Shown here: one piece after another, positions 44,746-55,033 of the stretch
Position numbering within the stretch: position 1 is the stretch's first letter
Layout: each line of letters begins with the position of its first letter
NCBI RefSeq assembly: GCF_031846275.1
Contig: NZ_JAVRIB010000007.1
Coordinates: 62,001-126,000, forward strand
DNA length: 64,000 bases
Direction: 5' to 3'
From: Spectribacter hydrogenoxidans
GTDB taxonomy: Bacteria > Pseudomonadota > Gammaproteobacteria > Nevskiales > Salinisphaeraceae
Notes under the pieces: model-generated
What the model was told of the DNA's origin: nothing
Seen by the model: the letters and a program-made list of their open reading frames with translations, nothing else
Databases searched by the model: none
Position numbers and translations under genes: made by a program

Positions 44746-45029
44746 GTGAGTCTGAAACCTGAACAAGTGCGCAAGGTTGCCTTTCTGGCCCGCCTGCGGC
44801 TCGATGAGGACCGGGTGCCCGAGTATGCCAGTGAACTCTCCGGCATTCTCGGCCTGGTCGACCAGCTCGAGCAGGCCGACACGGATGGTGTCGAGCCCAT
44901 GGCCCACCCGCTGGACCTGACCGCCCGCCTGCGGCCGGACACGGTTACCGAAGCCGACCAGCGCGATGCGTTCCAGGCCATTGCCCCGGCCACCGAGGCC
45001 GGCCTTTACCTGGTCCCGCGGGTGATCGA

Positions 45030-45033
<4 letters not shown>
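44746..45033 (+). CDS. gatC: GatC, Asp/Glu-tRNA amidotransferase subunit C
   Basis: 95 residues from the GTG at 44746 (VSLKPEQVRKVAFLARL), which is the family start; the frame extends upstream without similarity. Stabilises GatA in the GatCAB complex converting Glu-tRNA(Gln) and Asp-tRNA(Asn) to Gln/Asn forms. Stop overlaps the gatA ATG. Confidence 0.96.
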
Positions 45034-46475
<1,442 letters not shown>

Positions 46476-46485
46476 AGGAAATGCG

Positions 46486-46568
46486 AACCGTAAAGTACGC
46501 AAGGGCCGCAAAGCGAGGTCGTGAAATGAAGAGGATTTCCCTTTGCGCTTTTTGCGCCCTTTGCGGTT
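46486..46568. repeat. Hairpin-forming repeat between gatA and gatB
   Basis: Two 30-base arms (46486-46515 and 46539-46568) pair as an inverted repeat at 22 of 30 positions. Each arm is itself built from tandem GCAAAG-type units (gcaagggccgcaaag / ctttgcgctttttgcg). The element fills the gatA-gatB gap. Similar gcaaagg-repeat hairpins are dispersed in many environmental proteobacteria as I recall, so it may be a small mobile or REP-like element. It would be transcribed inside the gat operon. Confidence 0.65.
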
Positions 46569-46583
46569 AGACAGGGCCTGATT

Positions 46584-48032
46584 ATGAATTGGGAAGCCGT
46601 CATCGGGCTGGAGATTCACATCCAGCTCAGCACGCAGAGCAAGATATTCTCCGGCGCCTCCACCGCCTATGGTGCCGAGCCCAACCGCCAGGCCTGCGCC
46701 ATCGATCTGGGCATGCCCGGTGTGCTGCCGGTGATCAACAAGGAGGTCATCCGGCGGGCGGTGATGTTCGGGCTGGCCATCAATGCCGATATCGCCCCAC
46801 GCTCGGTATTTGCTCGCAAGCACTACTTCTACCCGGACCTGCCCAAGGGCTACCAGATCAGCCAGTACGAGCTGCCGATCGTGGCCAACGGCCGCCTGGA
46901 GATTGTCGCGGAGGCGGGTGGCGAGCCACGCACGATCGGCATTACCCGTGCCCATCTGGAGGAGGACGCCGGCAAGTCCCTGCACGAGGGCTTCGAGAGC
47001 ATGACCGGCATCGACCTCAATCGCGCCGGTACCCCGCTGGTCGAGTGCGTGTCCGAACCCGACCTTCGAACGCCGGCCGAGGCCGCAGCCTATGCCCGCA
47101 AGATGCACTCGCTGGTGCGTTACCTCGATATCTGCGACGGCAACATGCAGGAAGGCTCCTTCCGGGTGGACGCCAACGTCTCGGTTCGGCCGCAGGGGTC
47201 CGAGGAATTCGGCACCCGCACCGAAACCAAGAACGTCAACTCCTTTCGCAATCTGGAAAAGGCGATTGCCTTCGAGATTGAGCGACAGATCGAAGTCCTG
47301 GAGGATGGCGGCAATATCGTGCAGGAAACCCGTCTGTTCGATGCTGACCGCGGCGAAACCCGATCCATGCGCAGCAAGGAAGAGGCTCACGACTACCGCT
47401 ACTTTCCGGACCCGGACCTGCTGCCGGTTGAAATCGACGAAGCCTTCGTCGAATCCGCCCGGGCGCGTCTGCCCGAGCTGCCCGACGCCAAGGCCGAGCG
47501 CTTTGCCGCCGACTACGGCCTGTCGACGGCCGATGCCAACCAGCTCACCGCCACCCGCGAACAGGCCGACTACTTCGAGGCTGTGGTCGCCGCGGCCGAC
47601 GGCGCCGGCGGCAAGCAGGCCGCCAATTGGGTGCTCACCGAACTCGCGGGTGCTCTCAACCGGGACGGCCTGGAACTAACCGATTCCCCCCTGGGCGCCG
47701 AGGCCCTGGGCGGTCTGATCGCCCGTATCCACGACAACACCATCTCCGGCAAGATCGCCAAGGACGTGTTCGAGTCGCTCTGGAAGGGCGAGGGGCGTAC
47801 GGCGGACGAGATTATCGAGGCCCGGGGCCTCAAGCAGATCACCGATACCGGCGCGATCGAGGCGTTCGTGGACGAGGTGATTGCCAACAACCCGGATCAG
47901 GTCGAGCAGTACAAAGCCGGCAAGACCAAGGTCGTCGGCTTCCTGGTCGGGCAGGTGATGAAAGCCTCCCAGGGCAAGGCCAATCCCAAGGAAGTCAACA
48001 AGTTCATGACGGCCAAACTGGACGCGTCCTGA
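46584..48032 (+). CDS. gatB: GatB, Asp/Glu-tRNA amidotransferase subunit B
   Basis: 482 residues. N-terminal WEAVIGLEIHIQLSTQSKIFSGAS, the cradle motif RKHYFYPDLPKGYQISQYE, RVDANVSVRP and KEEAHDYRYFPDPDLLPV are textbook GatB; the C-terminal YqeY-like tail domain (about 330-482) binds tRNA. Activates the misacylated tRNA by phosphorylation and amidates it. Last gene of gatCAB; no terminator recognised after it. Confidence 0.98.
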   Translation: MNWEAVIGLEIHIQLSTQSKIFSGASTAYGAEPNRQACAIDLGMPGVLPVINKEVIRRAVMFGLAINADIAPRSVFARKHYFYPDLPKGYQISQYELPIVANGRLEIVAEAGGEPRTIGITRAHLEEDAGKSLHEGFESMTGIDLNRAGTPLVECVSEPDLRTPAEAAAYARKMHSLVRYLDICDGNMQEGSFRVDANVSVRPQGSEEFGTRTETKNVNSFRNLEKAIAFEIERQIEVLEDGGNIVQETRLFDADRGETRSMRSKEEAHDYRYFPDPDLLPVEIDEAFVESARARLPELPDAKAERFAADYGLSTADANQLTATREQADYFEAVVAAADGAGGKQAANWVLTELAGALNRDGLELTDSPLGAEALGGLIARIHDNTISGKIAKDVFESLWKGEGRTADEIIEARGLKQITDTGAIEAFVDEVIANNPDQVEQYKAGKTKVVGFLVGQVMKASQGKANPKEVNKFMTAKLDAS

Positions 48033-48333
48033 AAAGCGTCCGTTGCGGTAGCGCGATGAAGCGCCAGCCGGTCGCCACCTGCACTGCCGTGGCTACCATG
48101 CCGCTGAACTCGTCGGGCAGGTCGCGGCTGATCGTCTGATCCCGCGCAGATCGGGCGAAGGGCAGGATCTGCCGGCGTGGGGCGTGGCCCCGCACGCTCT
48201 GATCAGCGACGGTCACGTCGCCTGGTTACCGCGAGGTGCGTCAACGCTGCGGCACTCTCGCCCGCGCCGCAGATTCCTTGTTGCCGCCGGGCAGTAGAAT
48301 GGGTGTGGTCAACTCACGCCATCCGGTTCCGGT
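48033..48333. other. Intergenic gap after gatB, no feature recognised
   Basis: 301 bases. Short open frames on both strands overlap each other and lack a ribosome-binding site or recognisable product. I see no intrinsic terminator, RNA gene or repeat here. Confidence 0.5.
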
Positions 48334-49299
48334 TTGTCCATCAATCCTCGTGCCGTCATGCTCGACCGGCTGCCGCTGGACCGGGGCGATCTGGACTTTG
48401 CTCCGATCCGCGCCGAAGTCGATACGCTGGTCTGCCACGACGCAACCGCGCCGACCGCGGTCGCGGGCCGCCTGGCCGGCTTCGATGTGGCGCTGGTCAA
48501 CAAGGTCCCGCTGGACCGCGAGGCTCTGGCAGCGGCCGACCGGCTCAAGCTGGTGGCAGTGATGGCCACTGGCACCAACAACGTCGATCTCGACGCCTGC
48601 CGGGAGCTGGGCATCGTGGTCTGCAATTGTCGCGGCTACGCCACGCCCGCGGTGGTGCAGCACGTCACGGCGCTGCTGACCGCGCTGGCGACCCGCTGGC
48701 AGGATTACGATGCCGCGATCCGGCGTGGCGACTGGCAGCGGGCCGGCACGTTCTGCCTGCTGGATTATCCGATTGCTGAACTGGCCGGGCGGCGGCTGGG
48801 CATTGTCGGCCACGGTGAACTGGGACGCGGCGTGGCCCGGGTGGCCGAGGCCCTGGACATGGAGGTGCTGGTGGCCGAGCGGCCGGGCGCCGGCGATATC
48901 CGGCCCGGGCGGTTGTCGTTCGAAGCGGTGCTGGCACAGGCGGATGCGCTGACCCTGCACTGTCCGCTGACCGAGACCACGCGCCATCTGTTCGATGCCG
49001 ACGCGCTGGCGCGGATGCCTGGCCATGCGCTGCTGATCAATACCGCCCGCGGCGGACTGGTGGATGAGGCGGCGCTGGCGGAGGCGCTGCGGGCCGGCGG
49101 GATCGGCGGGGCCGGGATCGACGTGTTCAGTACCGAGCCGCCGCCCGCGGATCATCCGCTGCTGGCCGACGACATTCCCAATCTGATCCTCACGCCGCAC
49201 AGCGCCTGGGGCACTCTCGAGGCCCGTCGCCGGCTGGTTTCGCAGCTTGCGGAGAATCTGCGGACATTCCGGGTCGGGGCGCCCATCCGGCGGGTCTGA
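48334..49299 (+). CDS. D-2-hydroxyacid dehydrogenase (glycerate/hydroxypyruvate reductase-like)
   Basis: 321 residues from a TTG; an ATG 24 bases later would cut into the conserved LDRLPLDRGDLDF opening, which matches the start of hydroxypyruvate reductases (LDxxTLDxGDLD). NAD-binding GHGELGRGVARVAEAL, the substrate Arg region NTARGGLVDEAAL, and the His/Glu pair (GIDVFSTEPPP, LTPHSAWGT) are in place. NADH/NADPH-dependent reduction of a 2-oxoacid is expected; exact substrate open. Stands alone on the plus strand; no Shine-Dalgarno is obvious. Confidence 0.92.
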   Translation: MSINPRAVMLDRLPLDRGDLDFAPIRAEVDTLVCHDATAPTAVAGRLAGFDVALVNKVPLDREALAAADRLKLVAVMATGTNNVDLDACRELGIVVCNCRGYATPAVVQHVTALLTALATRWQDYDAAIRRGDWQRAGTFCLLDYPIAELAGRRLGIVGHGELGRGVARVAEALDMEVLVAERPGAGDIRPGRLSFEAVLAQADALTLHCPLTETTRHLFDADALARMPGHALLINTARGGLVDEAALAEALRAGGIGGAGIDVFSTEPPPADHPLLADDIPNLILTPHSAWGTLEARRRLVSQLAENLRTFRVGAPIRRV

Positions 49300-49360
49300 G
49301 CCACCGCGCGGGCCGGATGCGTTAGGCTCCACAGCAATAGTTCCGACAGGCGGATTTCGC

Positions 49361-49846
49361 ATGACAAGCATGAAACGATCGTCCCGGTGGGCCCGGGGAC
49401 TTGCCTGGATGTCGCTGGTGGCTCTGGTAAGCGGCTGCGCCGCGCTGCGGACCTATCAGGCCGAAGCACCTGGCGTGCGAGTGGCCAATATAGCGCTGGC
49501 AAAATTCTCGTTCACCGAACAGGTGCTTGATGTGACGCTGGACGTGTCCAACCCGAATGGCTATGCGCTGGCCATCGACGGCATCGACTACGAATTGCTG
49601 GTGCAGGGCGAGGCACTGGCCGACGGCGCCACCAGCGAGGGCTTTACGCTGCCCGCCAACGGATCCAGCCAGGTGCAGATCAGCGTGGCGGGAGACCTGC
49701 TCGATGGCATGTCCCGCTATCGCGAATGGCAGAAACAGGGCGGGGGTGCGGTGGATTACGTGCTGGCTGGTGCCCTGCGGGTGGCCGGGGTGCCGGTGAG
49801 TCTGCCGTTTTCCTATGCCGATTCGGTGTCGCTGAGCCCGCCGTGA
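49361..49846 (+). CDS. LEA type 2 (WHy-domain) lipoprotein
   Basis: 161 residues from the ATG at 49361. Lipobox VSGC near residue 26. The mature part is a beta-sandwich of the LEA_2/WHy type: LDVTLDVSNPNGYALAIDGIDYELLVQGEALADGATSEGFTLPANGSSQVQISVAGDLL, with the characteristic NPNG motif. Related proteins are linked to desiccation or osmotic tolerance in plants and archaea; bacterial role unclear. Followed 49 bases later by the SIMPL-domain gene. Confidence 0.88.
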   Translation: MTSMKRSSRWARGLAWMSLVALVSGCAALRTYQAEAPGVRVANIALAKFSFTEQVLDVTLDVSNPNGYALAIDGIDYELLVQGEALADGATSEGFTLPANGSSQVQISVAGDLLDGMSRYREWQKQGGGAVDYVLAGALRVAGVPVSLPFSYADSVSLSPP

Positions 49847-49895
49847 CACGGCGGTTGGGATAAGATCGAGCCTTAATCACGCTGAGGATGAGGTC

Positions 49896-50600
49896 ATGAC
49901 ACAGGGACGAGTAGCAGCCGGCATTCTGGGTGCATTCGTGGCGGTTGGTCTGGCCGCGGCCGGCTGGTTCGTGGCCGATGCGGCCCGCGCCCTGCGCGCC
50001 GGGGACCGGGTGGTGGAGGTCAAGGGTCTGGCCGAACGGGAAGTGGCGGCCGACCTCGCGCTCTGGTCGCTGGCCTACACCACCACCGCCGACGATCTGG
50101 AAGGCCTGCATCGCGCGCTCGACCAGGACGCCGAAGCCATCGCCACGTTCCTGACCGAGCGGGGGTTCACCTCCGGGGAAATCACCCGCGGGCCGCCCAA
50201 CATCACCGACCGCGACGCCTTCTCCAGTAACAACGCGGACCAGCGCTACCAGGCCCAGGCCGTGGCCCTGGTGCGCACCGACAAGGTGGACGCGGTCAAG
50301 GCCGCGCAGCAGGAAACCAATGCACTAGTCGCGGCCGGGGTGACGCTCAACCGCAACTACGAGTATCCCACCGAGTATCTGTTTACCCGGCTCAACGAGA
50401 TCAAGCCGGACATGATTGCCGAAGCCACGAAAAGCGCCCGCGAAGCCGCCGAACAGTTCGCCGAGGATTCGGGCAGCGAAGTGGGCGGCATCCGCCGCGC
50501 GCGCCAGGGTTATTTCTCGATCGAGGACCGTGACCGGCTGTCGCCACAGGTCAAGCGTGTGCGTGTGGTGACTACGGTCGAGTATTTCCTGACCGACTGA
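49896..50600 (+). CDS. SIMPL-domain (DUF541) protein
   Basis: 234 residues, one N-terminal transmembrane helix (about 7-28) leaving the rest periplasmic. SIMPL features: VVEVKGLAEREVAADLALWSL, the alpha/beta pattern, and the terminal VKRVRVVTTVEYFL. The family includes oxidative-stress-defence protein YggE; function otherwise unclear. gaggatgagg serves as ribosome-binding region. Confidence 0.9.
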   Translation: MTQGRVAAGILGAFVAVGLAAAGWFVADAARALRAGDRVVEVKGLAEREVAADLALWSLAYTTTADDLEGLHRALDQDAEAIATFLTERGFTSGEITRGPPNITDRDAFSSNNADQRYQAQAVALVRTDKVDAVKAAQQETNALVAAGVTLNRNYEYPTEYLFTRLNEIKPDMIAEATKSAREAAEQFAEDSGSEVGGIRRARQGYFSIEDRDRLSPQVKRVRVVTTVEYFLTD

Positions 50601-50670
50601 TCCGCTTGCATCGACGGCCGGGGCTGCCTACCGTCGGCCGCGAATTTCGACCGCACGGGGTGACACGCCC

Positions 50671-51093
50671 ATGCCGCAGCAACTGCTTTCCTTCGCGACC
50701 GCCGGTCGCGGCACCATCGACATCACCCGCGAGGTGGCCGCAGTGCTGGCCGATACCGGGATGGTCACCGGCCTCTGCCATGTCTTCTGCCGCCATACCA
50801 GCGCGTCGCTGATGATCTGTGAGAATGCAGACCCCGATGTCCGGGCCGATCTGGAACGCTGGCTGGCCGACGCCGTGCCCGATGGTGATCCGCGCTACGT
50901 GCACGATAGCGAGGGCCCGGATGACATGCCGGCCCATATCCGCAGCATTCTCACCGGCATGTCGCTGATGCTGCTGGTAACCGACGGTGGCCTCAATCTC
51001 GGCACCTGGCAGGGGGTATATCTCTATGAACATCGGGCCGGGCGCCACGAACGCCAGATCGTGGTTACCGTGATGCGCGATCAGGCGGAATAA
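50671..51093 (+). CDS. YjbQ/UPF0047 family protein
   Basis: 140 residues. The pattern GTIDITREVAAVLADTGMVTGLCHVFCRHTSASLMICENADPDVRADLERWL and HIRSILTGMSLMLLVTDGGLNLGTWQGVYLYEHRAGRHERQIVVTV is the UPF0047 signature with its conserved His and Glu residues. E. coli YjbQ shows weak thiamine-phosphate synthase activity when overproduced; the natural function is unknown. Probably same transcript as the SIMPL gene (70-base gap). Confidence 0.93.
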   Translation: MPQQLLSFATAGRGTIDITREVAAVLADTGMVTGLCHVFCRHTSASLMICENADPDVRADLERWLADAVPDGDPRYVHDSEGPDDMPAHIRSILTGMSLMLLVTDGGLNLGTWQGVYLYEHRAGRHERQIVVTVMRDQAE

Positions 51094-51110
51094 CGCCGAC
51101 GCGGCTGGTT

Positions 51111-52109
51111 TCAGCCGCCGTGGCCCGGCAGCCACTCGGTGCTGCCACGGATTTCGATTGTTTCGCCTTCAACGTCCACGGGAATCGACCAATCGCCGAC
51201 CACGGCCGGCTGGCGCCGGTCCGCGGGCGGATCGCCCTGGTGGAATGCGCGTGGATCGCGCCAGCCGAACCCGCCGGTGGTCGATGCCACCGCCCATTTC
51301 GGCCCCTCGCCGCCGTCGTCGTGGCGCAGGGGCGAGTCCGAAGGGGCGGCGATGCGCCAGGTGGGGCTGCGGCGATTGATCAGCACCTTGCCGGGGATGA
51401 AGCGCACGAAGGGTTCATTCTCGATGCCCAGAACGGTGAAGCTGGCATTGCCGCGGTTGGCGATGAACACCCCCGGCACCAGTCCGGCCAGGGGGTAAAC
51501 GCTGACATTGTCCGCGGGCGCCTGGTCCGGCGCCAGGCGGGTGCGGTAGAGCCCGTTGGGCGCATCGCGGTACAGAAAGTAACCGGAGATGATGTGTTCC
51601 TCGCCACGGAAACGCACCGGGATGGCCCAGCGCTGGACCAGCACCTCGTCCTCGTATTCTCGCAGCGTTGGCACCGTCATGCCGTCGACCCGCAGGCGGG
51701 AATCGAACCAGGCCCAGGCCGGACCGTTGTCCACTCGCTGCCAGCGTGGTTCGCCGGCAGCGCTGGCCGGCGGCTGCCGGTCCTCGGCATAGCGGCTGCG
51801 GTGAAAGGCAGTGCTGGCCAGATTCGCAGCGGTCTCGTGCGGGCCGATGCGCAGGAATGGTTGATCGCCCTGGTCGAGAATCTCGAGCGTATCCCCGGTC
51901 AGGTTGTGCACGGCGATTCGGGGTGACGCGGTCTGCTGCAGCTGGACCAGCAGCCCGTCCAGGGCCGGCGGTAACCGGTCCAGCGACGGGCGGATCTGCC
52001 ACACGAGGACATCCCCGTCTGCCGCGTAGATGGCCGGGCTGGCCATCAAGAGCAAGAGGGTGGCTGCGGCCAGGCAGCCCAGAAGCCGGCTTCGGATTTG
52101 TCGCGTCAT
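51111..52109 (-). CDS. Secreted protein of unknown function
   Basis: 332 residues with a signal peptide (LLGCLAAATLLLLMASPAIYA). The mature sequence is beta-rich, without Cys, metal or catalytic motif that I recognise. One stretch (ASPRIAVHNLTGDTLEILDQGDQPFLRIGPHETAANLASTAFHRSRY) reads like a cell-surface beta-sandwich with an immunoglobulin-like edge. It starts 6 bases after the purH stop, so it belongs to the fis-purH transcript. Not assigned. Confidence 0.75.
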   Translation of the reverse strand: MTRQIRSRLLGCLAAATLLLLMASPAIYAADGDVLVWQIRPSLDRLPPALDGLLVQLQQTASPRIAVHNLTGDTLEILDQGDQPFLRIGPHETAANLASTAFHRSRYAEDRQPPASAAGEPRWQRVDNGPAWAWFDSRLRVDGMTVPTLREYEDEVLVQRWAIPVRFRGEEHIISGYFLYRDAPNGLYRTRLAPDQAPADNVSVYPLAGLVPGVFIANRGNASFTVLGIENEPFVRFIPGKVLINRRSPTWRIAAPSDSPLRHDDGGEGPKWAVASTTGGFGWRDPRAFHQGDPPADRRQPAVVGDWSIPVDVEGETIEIRGSTEWLPGHGG

Positions 52110-52115
52110 CCGGCT

Positions 52116-53693
52116 TTAGTGCCGGAAATGACGCATCCCCGTCAATAGCATGGCAATACCGGCTTCGTCGGCGGCGGCGATCACTTCGTCGTCGCGGATG
52201 GAACCGCCCGGCTGGATCACCGCCCTGATGCCGGCCTTCGCGGCCGCGTCAATGCCGTCGCGGAAGGGAAAGAAGGCATCCGAGGCCATCACCGCGCCGG
52301 ACACTTCCAGCCCCGCCTCCCCGGCCTTGATGCCGGCGATGCGGGCGGAATCCACCCGGCTCATCTGACCGGCGCCGATGCCCACGGTCTGCCCGTCGCG
52401 CGCATAAACGATGGCGTTCGACTTGACATACTTGGCCACGCGCCAGGCAAACAGCAGGTCGGCGTGTTCCTGTTCGGTGGGCGTGCGTGCCGTGGCGATC
52501 TTCAGGCTGGTTTCGTCCAGCAGCGGGAGATCGTCATCCTGGACCAGCAGCCCGCCGCTGATCGGCTTGAAGGTGAGCGCTGCTGCGGTGGCGGCCGGCC
52601 AACCCGTTTGCAGCACGCGCACGTTCTTCTTGCTGGCCAGGGCCTGGCGGGCGGCATCATTCACCGCTGGTGCAATGACGACTTCCGCGAACTGATTGTC
52701 GACGATTGCCTTCGCTGCGGGGCCGCCCAGCTCACTGTTGAAAGCGATGATGCCGCCGAAAGCGGACACCGGATCGGTGGCGAAGGCGCGCCGATAGGCG
52801 GCCTCGCCGTCGCGTCCCGTGGCCACGCCGCAGGGGTTGGCATGCTTGACGATCACGCAGGTCGGGGTGTTGTCGTCGAAGGCCCGGATGCAGGCGAGAG
52901 CGGCATCCGCATCGGCCAGGTTGTTGTAGGAGAGTTCCTTGCCCTGCAGCTGCTCGGCGCCGGCCAGGCTGCCGGCGGGCGGGTTGGCCTGGTGATAGAA
53001 AGCCGCGGCCTGATGGGGGTTTTCCCCGTAGCGCAGCACGGCCTGCCGCTGATACTGGCGGTTGAAGGTGGCCGGGAAGGTTTCGCGCTCACCATCCGCT
53101 GAGATTCGCCCCAGGTAATTGGCGATGGCGTCGTCGTAGCCGGCGGTGTGGGCGAAGGCCTTGCCGGCCAGCTGCACCCGCTGGTTAGCCGGAATCCCGC
53201 CATTGTGGGCGCGCATGGCGTCGAGCAGGGCCGGGTAGTCGTCCGGGTCCACCGCCACGGTGACGAAGGCGTGGTTCTTGGCGGCCGCGCGAATCAGCGT
53301 CGGGCCGCCGATGTCGATGTTCTCGATTGCCTCGGCGAAGGGGCAGTCGGGCCGTGCGATAGTGTCGGCAAACGGGTACAGGTTGACCACCACCAGGTCG
53401 ATCGGCTCGATGCCGTGCTCGGCCATCACCGCGCTGTCCACGTCGCGGCGTCCGAGAATGCCGCCGTGAATGCGGGGGTGCAGCGTTTTTACCCGCCCGT
53501 CCATGAGTTCCGGGGCGCCGGTGTGTTCGCTGACATCGGTGACCGGCAGGTCGGCCTCGCGCAGCGCCCGGGCGGTGCCGCCGGTGGAAAGCAGATGGAC
53601 GTTCTGTTCGACCAGGCCGGTGGCCAGCGCGACCAGCCCGCGCTTGTCGGAAACACTCAGTAATGCGCGACGCACGGGCCCGGCATCGGCCAT
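52116..53693 (-). CDS. purH: PurH, bifunctional AICAR transformylase / IMP cyclohydrolase
   Basis: 525 residues from the ATG at 53693, which has aaggag 7 bases upstream; a TTG two codons earlier is less likely. N-terminal IMP cyclohydrolase domain (RALLSVSDKRGLVALATGLVEQNVHLLSTGGTARAL, the MDGRVKTLHPRIHGGIL motif) and C-terminal AICAR transformylase with the CVIVKHANPCG and MSRVDSA motifs and a DAFFPFRDGIDAAAKAG ending. Catalyses the last two steps to IMP. Follows fis as in many gammaproteobacteria. Confidence 0.98.
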   Translation of the reverse strand: MADAGPVRRALLSVSDKRGLVALATGLVEQNVHLLSTGGTARALREADLPVTDVSEHTGAPELMDGRVKTLHPRIHGGILGRRDVDSAVMAEHGIEPIDLVVVNLYPFADTIARPDCPFAEAIENIDIGGPTLIRAAAKNHAFVTVAVDPDDYPALLDAMRAHNGGIPANQRVQLAGKAFAHTAGYDDAIANYLGRISADGERETFPATFNRQYQRQAVLRYGENPHQAAAFYHQANPPAGSLAGAEQLQGKELSYNNLADADAALACIRAFDDNTPTCVIVKHANPCGVATGRDGEAAYRRAFATDPVSAFGGIIAFNSELGGPAAKAIVDNQFAEVVIAPAVNDAARQALASKKNVRVLQTGWPAATAAALTFKPISGGLLVQDDDLPLLDETSLKIATARTPTEQEHADLLFAWRVAKYVKSNAIVYARDGQTVGIGAGQMSRVDSARIAGIKAGEAGLEVSGAVMASDAFFPFRDGIDAAAKAGIRAVIQPGGSIRDDEVIAAADEAGIAMLLTGMRHFRH

Positions 53694-53723
53694 GTTCAAA
53701 CTCCTTCGGGATTGGGCGCCGGA

Positions 53724-53981
53724 CTAGCGATCCAGCGCGTACTGTTTCAGTTTCTTGCGCAGCGTGCCGCGGTTGATCCCCAGTACCTCGGCGGCACGTG
53801 ACTGATTACCGGCGCTGTATTCCAGCACTGACGACAGTAGCGGCTTTTCCACCTGTTCCAGCACCATTCGGTACAGATCGCTGGGCGGTTGACAGCCATT
53901 GAGGGCCCGGAAGTACGCATCCAGACTATCGCTGACATGATGACTCAGCGGGATCGGTTGGTCCGGGCGACGGTCAGTCAT
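53724..53981 (-). CDS. fis: Fis, nucleoid-associated DNA-binding protein
   Basis: 85 residues, slightly shorter than the 98 of E. coli because of a shorter N-terminus. The C-terminal helix-turn-helix ENQSR-type region (YSAGNQSRAAEVLGINRGTLRKKLKQYAL) and the VEKPLLSSVLEY helix are typical. Regulates rRNA, growth-phase and many other promoters. It is 30 bases upstream of purH and follows the TonB-like gene after a hairpin. Confidence 0.95.
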   Translation of the reverse strand: MTDRRPDQPIPLSHHVSDSLDAYFRALNGCQPPSDLYRMVLEQVEKPLLSSVLEYSAGNQSRAAEVLGINRGTLRKKLKQYALDR

Positions 53982-54044
53982 CGGCGATACGGAGCACGCG
54001 CGTCAGCGGTAAGCGGTCGATCACTATAACCGCAAGCTCGAAAC

Positions 54045-54075
54045 AGGCAAACCCCAAGCGCACTCGGGGTTGCCT
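54045..54075 (-). terminator. Hairpin at the end of the Exb/TPR operon
   Basis: aggcaa-cccc pairs with gggg-ttgcct around a 10-base loop, overlapping the stop of the TonB-like gene. On the minus strand a short GTTTCG tail follows. Plausible terminator dividing the operon from fis-purH. Confidence 0.5.
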
Positions 54076-55033
54076 AGGACGGGAAGAAGCGAATCGGATA
54101 GTTGCCGCGCCATACGGGCACGCCCTCCTGGGCACCGAAATTGATCAGGCGGACACGATTGAGAATCTTGTCCTCCAGTTCCGGGTTGTCCAGGTCGCTG
54201 GACACGATGGATGCCGAGGTGACTTCCCCGGAGGGCTGGATCTCGAGTTCCAGAACCACCGTGCCGCGCATGCCGGGATTGGTGCGCAGCCCACGCTGGT
54301 AGATGGAAAACAGCGAACTCTTGTTGCGATCAAACACCACCTGAATGGATTCCACCGATCGCGCGGCCTGACCGCCGCTGCCACTGCGGCCACTGCCGCC
54401 GCCAACAGCCTGGCCGCCGCCCGGTGGCCCCTCGACCCGGGTGGTGCTGCGGCCGGCCAGTTCGGTGCCGCCGCCCAGTTCACCCGGCGACCCCACCTGG
54501 GACTGGATGCCGGTGCTGCCTTCACCCAGATCGCTGGTGATCAGCCGGCGGGTATTGGTGTTGGCCGCTGCGCCTGCGGACAGGTCGCGCTGGGAGCGCA
54601 CCGACTGCGTTGCCTGGTTGTTGCGCACGTCCTGAAGCTGATCGGCGAAGGCCATCACGCCGGAATCGCGCGCCCGCGGCTGGGGTGTGGGTTCGGCCAC
54701 CTCTGGTTCAGGCTGGGGTTGCGGTTCGGGTTCCGGCGTCGGCTCGGGTTCGGGCTCCGGCACCGGTTCCGGCGGTGGTTCCTGCTGTTGTACTGGTTCC
54801 GGTGGGGGAGGCGGTGGCGGCGGCTCCTGCTGCTCGATCACCAGCTCCGCCAGCCTCGGCGGCAGTTCGTCATCCTGTTCGTCTTCCGGCAGCTCGAACA
54901 GCGGCAGCAGCGGCATCAGCAGCGACAGCAGCAGGATCGGCAGCAGGATGCCGAACAGGATGCCGGAGAACCGGCGGTCGGCGCGGTCGTCCGCGCTCCA
55001 TGGCAGTTGCGGGCCAAGGGCGATCGCACTCAT
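54074..55033 (-). CDS. TonB-like energy transducer with AgmX/PglI-type C-terminus
   Basis: 319 residues. Single N-terminal membrane helix (about 23-45), then a long periplasmic stretch dominated by Pro, Glu and Gln (residues ~70-120, runs of PPP and PEPEP), a Gly/Ser-rich middle and a C-terminal domain (ESIQVVFDRNKSSLFSIYQRGLRTNPGMRGTVVLELEIQPSGEVTSASIVSSDLDNPELEDKIL) of the AgmX/PglI type, related to TonB. The Pro-rich segment could span the periplasm. Encoded with ExbB and two ExbD-like subunits, its start overlapping the second exbD. It is expected to transmit proton-driven motion to an envelope partner; the partner is unknown. Confidence 0.85.
   Translation of the reverse strand: MSAIALGPQLPWSADDRADRRFSGILFGILLPILLLSLLMPLLPLFELPEDEQDDELPPRLAELVIEQQEPPPPPPPPEPVQQQEPPPEPVPEPEPEPTPEPEPQPQPEPEVAEPTPQPRARDSGVMAFADQLQDVRNNQATQSVRSQRDLSAGAAANTNTRRLITSDLGEGSTGIQSQVGSPGELGGGTELAGRSTTRVEGPPGGGQAVGGGSGRSGSGGQAARSVESIQVVFDRNKSSLFSIYQRGLRTNPGMRGTVVLELEIQPSGEVTSASIVSSDLDNPELEDKILNRVRLINFGAQEGVPVWRGNYPIRFFPS

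Noticed and set aside
48033..48333. Short open frames in the gap after gatB
   Set aside because: Overlapping frames on both strands without ribosome-binding sites or recognisable products.
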